7,956 nt of DNA from positions 1-7,956 of the forward strand of contig JACCVC010000035.1 of NCBI GenBank assembly GCA_013698305.1, in the 5' to 3' direction. The notes under the pieces were generated by a model, which had not been told where the DNA came from, searched no databases, and saw only the letters and a list, made by a program, of their open reading frames with translations. Numbering within the stretch: position 1 is the stretch's first letter; each line of letters begins with the position of its first letter. Below are positions 6,501 through 7,956 of the stretch, in pieces. Source of the DNA: Chloroflexia bacterium (GTDB lineage: Bacteria; Chloroflexota; Chloroflexia; Thermomicrobiales; UBA6265). Both the position numbers and the translations under genes were made by a program.

Positions 6501-7005
6501 CATGCGCCTGCTTCGGCAAGCCGTCGAGGAGATCAGGTCTGGTCGGCCAGCATTGGACGCTGGTCCGGTCACCCTGGACCTTCCCCTCACCGCGCTCATC
6601 CCCGAACAGTACGTGCCGGATACTGAGCTCCGCCTTCAGCTCTATCGCCGCATCGCAGGTGTCGATCGGCTGGATCAGGTAGAGGAGTTGCGAGATGAGC
6701 TGGTCGACCGCTTCGGTGATCCACCAGTCGAGATCGAGCATCTGCTCGCCCTCATTCGACTCCGAATCCGAAGCTCAATGCTCGGAATCGAATCGGTCGT
6801 CGAGCGGGAGCGCGAGATCATTTTGCGCCCTGTCGACACGACGCTGCTGGACGCCGACGTGCTACAGCGTCGACTCGGGGACGCGCTCAAGCTCACACGC
6901 TCGACCGTTCGCCTCAACCTGATGCGGCTGGAAGGCTCCTGGCAGGATGCCCTGGAACTGGTTCTCGATCACCTCGAAGCGACCGAGACGCGACAATCAG
7001 CCTGA
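3541..7005 (+). CDS. mfd: Mfd, transcription-repair coupling factor
   Basis: This 1154-residue protein is full length for Mfd, a DNA translocase that binds RNA polymerase stalled at lesions, pushes it off the template and recruits UvrA for nucleotide excision repair. The N-terminal UvrB-like module (about 1-220) includes PGEIAFRGSIIDIFPP (174-189) and lacks a Walker A site, as is normal. The CarD-like RNA polymerase interaction domain spans roughly 487-560, with GEHVVHVDHGIARFVG from 493. The RecG-like motor has Walker A GDVGFGKT (640-647), DEEQ (741-744), SATPIPRT (767-774) and QLRGRVGRS (910-918). The translocation segment follows, with RGAGNILGAEQSGH (965-978). The TRCF C-terminal domain, which holds UvrA contacts in check, begins near 1012. 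No core residue is missing. The start is GTG 3541, six bases after GGAG; ATG 3577 is in frame but lacks a comparable site and would trim a helix. The gene is divergent from larE, and its stop overlaps the end of mutS2 by 9 bp. Confidence 0.97.
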   Translation: MPLNHVLRQLGDMDLIANITSSLATGASAGVEDIPDAARPVIAAAAIQATGSNVLVITSQMDRAFHLASMLAEYLPGDTNVEIWPAPDAHPFDQIPDDPDIRIRRLAILSDLGSTSARSVIVSPVTGLLHRVMSPTQFHQLTRTLRPGNRMELREFQAWATRVGYRRVPMVQEPGEIAFRGSIIDIFPPAHEVPVRLDLFDIDLESIRAFDVHSQRSQQRLNAVTVMPTADIPIWQLNDHLSSLERLDTSHLRQEVADDWQRQLVIVGQSGSPLSPDLFAGYVTEPEDTLLAYLPDDTLVIMDQPDAINLSATQWEQQSRELEESLIRNGEMVRSIEPPVTIWATASQRLDRLTHISLGASQGTEDASGVEFGNPQVYAGRLDDMAVDLRSRLDAGWRITVATDQVDRVSDLLEERDIYPRRARRSGTSALAPLLPGSIEVQDSGLDAGWTWLEGKVGVWTDFEIFGFRKRVRRTSKRSFAEHRAFATNLRAGEHVVHVDHGIARFVGLTRKESGGVEREYLLLEFERGDKLYVPIDQSDRVTRYGGGGQSPTLNRLGSGEWNRAKRRVRRAVREMAFELIELYAQREAGSGHAFPPDSRWDVDLAESFPWKETRDQATAIEAVTQSMEDSSAMDRLVCGDVGFGKTEIAIRAAFKAVNDGKQVAVLVPTTVLALQHFNTFRERLAAFPVRVEMLSRLRSGSIQRKSLNDLEAGKVDIVIGTHRLVQRDVKFHDLGLVIIDEEQRFGVRHKEFLKQVRIDTDVLTLSATPIPRTLHLSLAGIRDISMIETAPQARLPIRTFVSPFSNTLIREAVLREMDRGGQIYIVHNRVHDIDVLAERIRRLVPEARIGIGHGQMDERVLEEVMLGFYRKDFDILLATTIIESGVDNPDVNTIIIDNADTLGLTQLYQLRGRVGRSTNRAYAYLLYRPGKALSVEARERLEVIQEANELGAGIRVAMRDLEIRGAGNILGAEQSGHIATVGYDLYMRLLRQAVEEIRSGRPALDAGPVTLDLPLTALIPEQYVPDTELRLQLYRRIAGVDRLDQVEELRDELVDRFGDPPVEIEHLLALIRLRIRSSMLGIESVVEREREIILRPVDTTLLDADVLQRRLGDALKLTRSTVRLNLMRLEGSWQDALELVLDHLEATETRQSA

Positions 7006-7956
7006 CCGCAACCAGGCGACCGTCGCGCCATCGCCACCCTCGTTTTGCCGGGCGGTTTCACTCCGCTCCACCACCGGATTGGATTGCAGCACGTCCCGCA
7101 CAACCTTGCGCAACGCGCCGGTCCCCTTGCCGTGGATGATTCGCACCCATGGCAGCCCCGTGAGGTAGGCATCCTGCAGATACTGTTCAAGCCTCGGCTC
7201 GACATCGGCGGCGCGCAACCCTCGGATGTCCGTTTCCGTTGATACATCAGGCGTTGCCTGGGCCAGCGGCTGAGAAGCGCGGTTTGATTCGCCGACCCCG
7301 TCATCCCCCAGTCCCGATGTGCGCTCAAGGTCTCCCACGGCCACCCGGGACCGCAATGCCCCCATCTGCACCATGGCGTCGTTGCCGTCAACCGAAAGCA
7401 CCTCGCCGTTCTGCTGCAACGAGTGGATCCGCACGCGATCGCCGGCGCGGACTGGACGCCTCTGTTGCACTACCGGTGGCTGAGGAGAACGCCTTCTTCG
7501 CGCTTGCTGGGTGGCGTCCAGCGCTTCGGAAATTTGCGCGGATACTTCCCGACCCGATGAGGCAGCAGTCCGTTCTCGTTCGACCATGGTACGGGAGCGC
7601 TCGAGTTCCCCTAGCAATTTCCGGGCGCTCTGAAGTTCCTGCTCGATCTCCAATGTCGCTATCTCACGCGCCTCCCGCCTGGTCTGGTCCGCCTCCCGTA
7701 GCGACCGTGCGGCCCTCCGGCGCAGTTCCTCGACGTCGGTGCGAGTTCTTTCAGCGTTGACAAGCTCCTCGGCTGCCTGTTCTCGCCGCCGTCGGATGTC
7801 GTTGATGAGATCGTCCGCCTGCTGATCGCCGGCATGAAGAATGTCATTGGCCTGGTCGATCACCTCGCCGGGCACTCCCAGGCGTCTGGCGATGGCCAGC
7901 GCGTTGGACTTTCCCGGAATCCCCACCGTGAGCCGATAGGTCGGCGACAACGTCTC
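6997..7956 (-). CDS. mutS2: MutS2 (endonuclease MutS2/ribosome-collision ATPase), C-terminal 319 codons, cut by the right window edge
   Basis: The visible part enters at the end of the MutS-type ATPase domain, with SPTYRLTVGIPGKSNAL and IARRLGVP (about 7947-7870), a MutS2 signature. A long charged, Arg/Glu-rich coiled coil follows (about 7818-7488). Next is a small KOW-like beta domain, AGDRVRIHSLQQNGEV to VAVGDLE (about 7450-7324). Last is a C-terminal Smr domain from DIRGLR (about 7230) with the hallmark HGKGTG (7117-7134), ending in GGDGAT and the TGA at 6997-6999. Smr domains are nucleases or nucleic-acid binders. MutS2 has been described as suppressing recombination and, in Bacillus subtilis, as splitting collided ribosomes. 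The frame runs to the edge; the TTG at 7950 lies inside the conserved ETLSPTY stretch and is not the start. Walker motifs and the true start lie outside. Domain order and content are typical, with no sign of decay. It is convergent with mfd, with a 9-bp 3' overlap. Confidence 0.96.
   Translation of the reverse strand, partial: ETLSPTYRLTVGIPGKSNALAIARRLGVPGEVIDQANDILHAGDQQADDLINDIRRRREQAAEELVNAERTRTDVEELRRRAARSLREADQTRREAREIATLEIEQELQSARKLLGELERSRTMVERERTAASSGREVSAQISEALDATQQARRRRSPQPPVVQQRRPVRAGDRVRIHSLQQNGEVLSVDGNDAMVQMGALRSRVAVGDLERTSGLGDDGVGESNRASQPLAQATPDVSTETDIRGLRAADVEPRLEQYLQDAYLTGLPWVRIIHGKGTGALRKVVRDVLQSNPVVERSETARQNEGGDGATVAWLRSG

Noticed and set aside
5638..6741. Minus-strand frame of 367 codons opposite the mfd motor domain
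   Set aside because: Mfd is unmistakable on the other strand. The long antisense frame is expected from codon bias and has no known motifs.

Overview
The window comes from a GC-rich bacterial chromosome. It carries ordinary chromosomal genes with no insertion sequences, phage genes or CRISPR arrays. Gene content (mfd next to mutS2, an orphan larE, a phosphotriesterase-family gene) and the style of the protein sequences suggest Chloroflexota, perhaps Thermomicrobia-like. That placement is an impression, not a demonstration.

Layout, left to right. (1) Positions 1-541, minus strand: the first 180 codons of a phosphotriesterase-family gene that runs off the left edge. It lacks several residues normally used to bind the metals. 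(2) Positions 707-869, plus strand: a compact tRNA-Asn(GUU) unit with an extended -10 promoter, a 16-bp palindrome in the leader, the tRNA, and a strong intrinsic terminator. (3) Positions 949-2448, plus: an intact NAD(P)-dependent aldehyde dehydrogenase. (4) Positions 2466-2497: a long hairpin between the convergent aldehyde dehydrogenase and larE genes. (5) Positions 2524-3351, minus: larE, a PP-loop sulfur transferase of nickel-pincer cofactor synthesis, with a three-cysteine pattern. (6) Positions 3541-7005, plus: a full-length mfd, transcribed divergently from larE, with a 16-bp palindrome over its ribosome binding site. (7) Positions 6997-7956, minus: the last 319 codons of mutS2, running off the right edge. 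Its 3' end overlaps the 3' end of mfd by 9 bp.

The genes do not form one pathway. Mfd removes stalled RNA polymerase and recruits nucleotide excision repair. MutS2 is linked to recombination control and, in Bacillus, to splitting collided ribosomes, so the convergent pair are both stall-response ATPases. LarE normally works with LarB and LarC, which are not visible here. I see no new multi-gene system. The observations most worth a second look are the degenerate phosphotriesterase homologue, the two 7-2-7 palindromes (tRNA-Asn leader and mfd ribosome binding site), the LarE cysteine pattern, and the overlapping mfd/mutS2 ends.
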